Shown here one piece after another: positions 5,175 through 5,666 of a stretch of 5,666 nt of DNA. Every line of letters starts with the position of its first letter. Position 1 is the stretch's first letter. Source of the stretch: an uncultured Solirubrobacteraceae bacterium (GTDB lineage: Bacteria > Actinomycetota > Thermoleophilia > Solirubrobacterales > Solirubrobacteraceae). A model generated the notes under the pieces. That model worked only from the letters and a program-made list of their open reading frames with translations. It was not told where the DNA came from and did no database searches. The stretch is taken from the NCBI GenBank assembly GCA_902806215.1, contig CADCVT010000334.1:1-5666 (forward strand). Direction: 5' to 3'. The translations under genes were made by a program, and so were the position numbers.

Positions 5175-5666
5175 GCTACCTCTTCGACCCCGACAACTGG
5201 GAGTGGCTGACCAGCGGCAACAACGCGCGGTTCATCCTCGAGGGCTTCGCGATCAACCTCGAGATCGCGCTCACCGCGATGGTCTTCAGCATGATCGTCG
5301 GGCTGCTGCTCGCGCTCGGGTCGCTGGCCAAGGCCAAGCCGCTGGCGTGGGCGGCGCGCTCGTGGGTCGACGTCTTCCGCAACGTCCCGCTCATCCTGCT
5401 CATCCTCTACCTCGCGCTGTCCCTGCCCGAGTCGCTGCGGACGTTCTGGGTGGACAACGCCCCCGGCTTCCTGCCGGACGCGCTGCGCTCGCAGTTCGTG
5501 CTCGCCGGCATCGGCGGCCTGGTGCTCTACAACTCCGCGGTCCTGGCCGAGGTGTTCCGGGCCGGGATCCTCTCCCTCGACCGCGGCCAGCGCGAGGCGG
5601 CGGCGGCGCTCGGCCTGTCCTACCGCCAGCAGATGCGGCTCGTGGTGCTGCCCCAGGGGCTGCGCC
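5171..5666 (+). CDS. Polar amino-acid ABC transporter, second permease subunit (partial, 3' end outside window)
   Basis: The start ATG 5171 overlaps the previous stop as ATGA, and the frame stays open to the window edge (165 codons plus one base). The N-terminus MSYLFDPDNWEWLTSGNN is the typical short pre-membrane stretch. Hydrophobic segments follow at about 27-51 and 71-86, and a third around 109-130. The family segment FRNVPLILLIL (69-79) and the EAA loop (GQREAAAALGLSYRQQMRL, about 139-157, then VVLPQGLR) are present. It resembles GluD, the usual partner of a GluC-like subunit. About 50-120 C-terminal residues are missing because of the window boundary, not because the gene is broken. It is a paralogue of the preceding permease, with the closest similarity in the EAA loop and the FRN-(I/V)-PL segment. 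Confidence 0.92.
   Translation, partial: MSYLFDPDNWEWLTSGNNARFILEGFAINLEIALTAMVFSMIVGLLLALGSLAKAKPLAWAARSWVDVFRNVPLILLILYLALSLPESLRTFWVDNAPGFLPDALRSQFVLAGIGGLVLYNSAVLAEVFRAGILSLDRGQREAAAALGLSYRQQMRLVVLPQGLR

Overview
The window is very GC-rich, with third codon positions almost all G or C. Two blocks of genes diverge from a short intergenic region at about 2727-2841. Codon bias, GTG/TTG starts, translationally coupled genes and a lipoprotein with a Glu/Gly-rich tether suggest a high-GC actinobacterium. Order-level placement, for instance Solirubrobacterales/Thermoleophilia, is only an impression.

Layout. Positions 1-162 carry the last 53 codons of a plus-strand gene whose product ends in a Gly/Arg/Asn-rich RGG-like tail. 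It converges on a minus-strand operon, and a two-part hairpin (174-218) covers the junction. The minus-strand operon, in transcription order, is: a small acidic protein of unknown function (2726-2499), an M20-family zinc deacylase/peptidase (2456-1323), and a PLP-dependent lyase of the diaminopropionate ammonia-lyase family (1326-193). The last two overlap by 4 bases (GTGA). Diverging on the plus strand is a polar amino-acid ABC importer in the order ATPase (2842-3594), solute-binding lipoprotein (3609-4517), permease (4521-5174), permease (5171 to the window edge). The two permeases overlap by 4 bases (ATGA).

Working together. The importer resembles the glutamate/glutamine/aspartate class. 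Its divergent neighbours could deacylate a small N-acyl amino acid (M20 enzyme) and then eliminate ammonia from the freed diamino acid to give pyruvate (lyase). An M20 enzyme next to this lyase is also found in Escherichia coli as ygeY-ygeX. A plausible reading is uptake and catabolism of 2,3-diaminopropionate or an N-acyl derivative, but the sequence does not prove a shared substrate.

Most of the window is an ordinary metabolic and transport locus. Points deserving a second look are: replacement by alanine of the aspartate that serves D-isomers in the E. coli lyase; a 10-bp hairpin with a GNRA-type loop that contains the ribosome-binding site of the M20 gene; a perfect 14-bp palindrome plus a wider inverted repeat in the divergent promoter region; a probably near-leaderless ATPase transcript; and the unrecognised 75-residue protein. 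I saw no mobile element, CRISPR array, tRNA or rRNA, and no gene-free stretch longer than about 115 bases.
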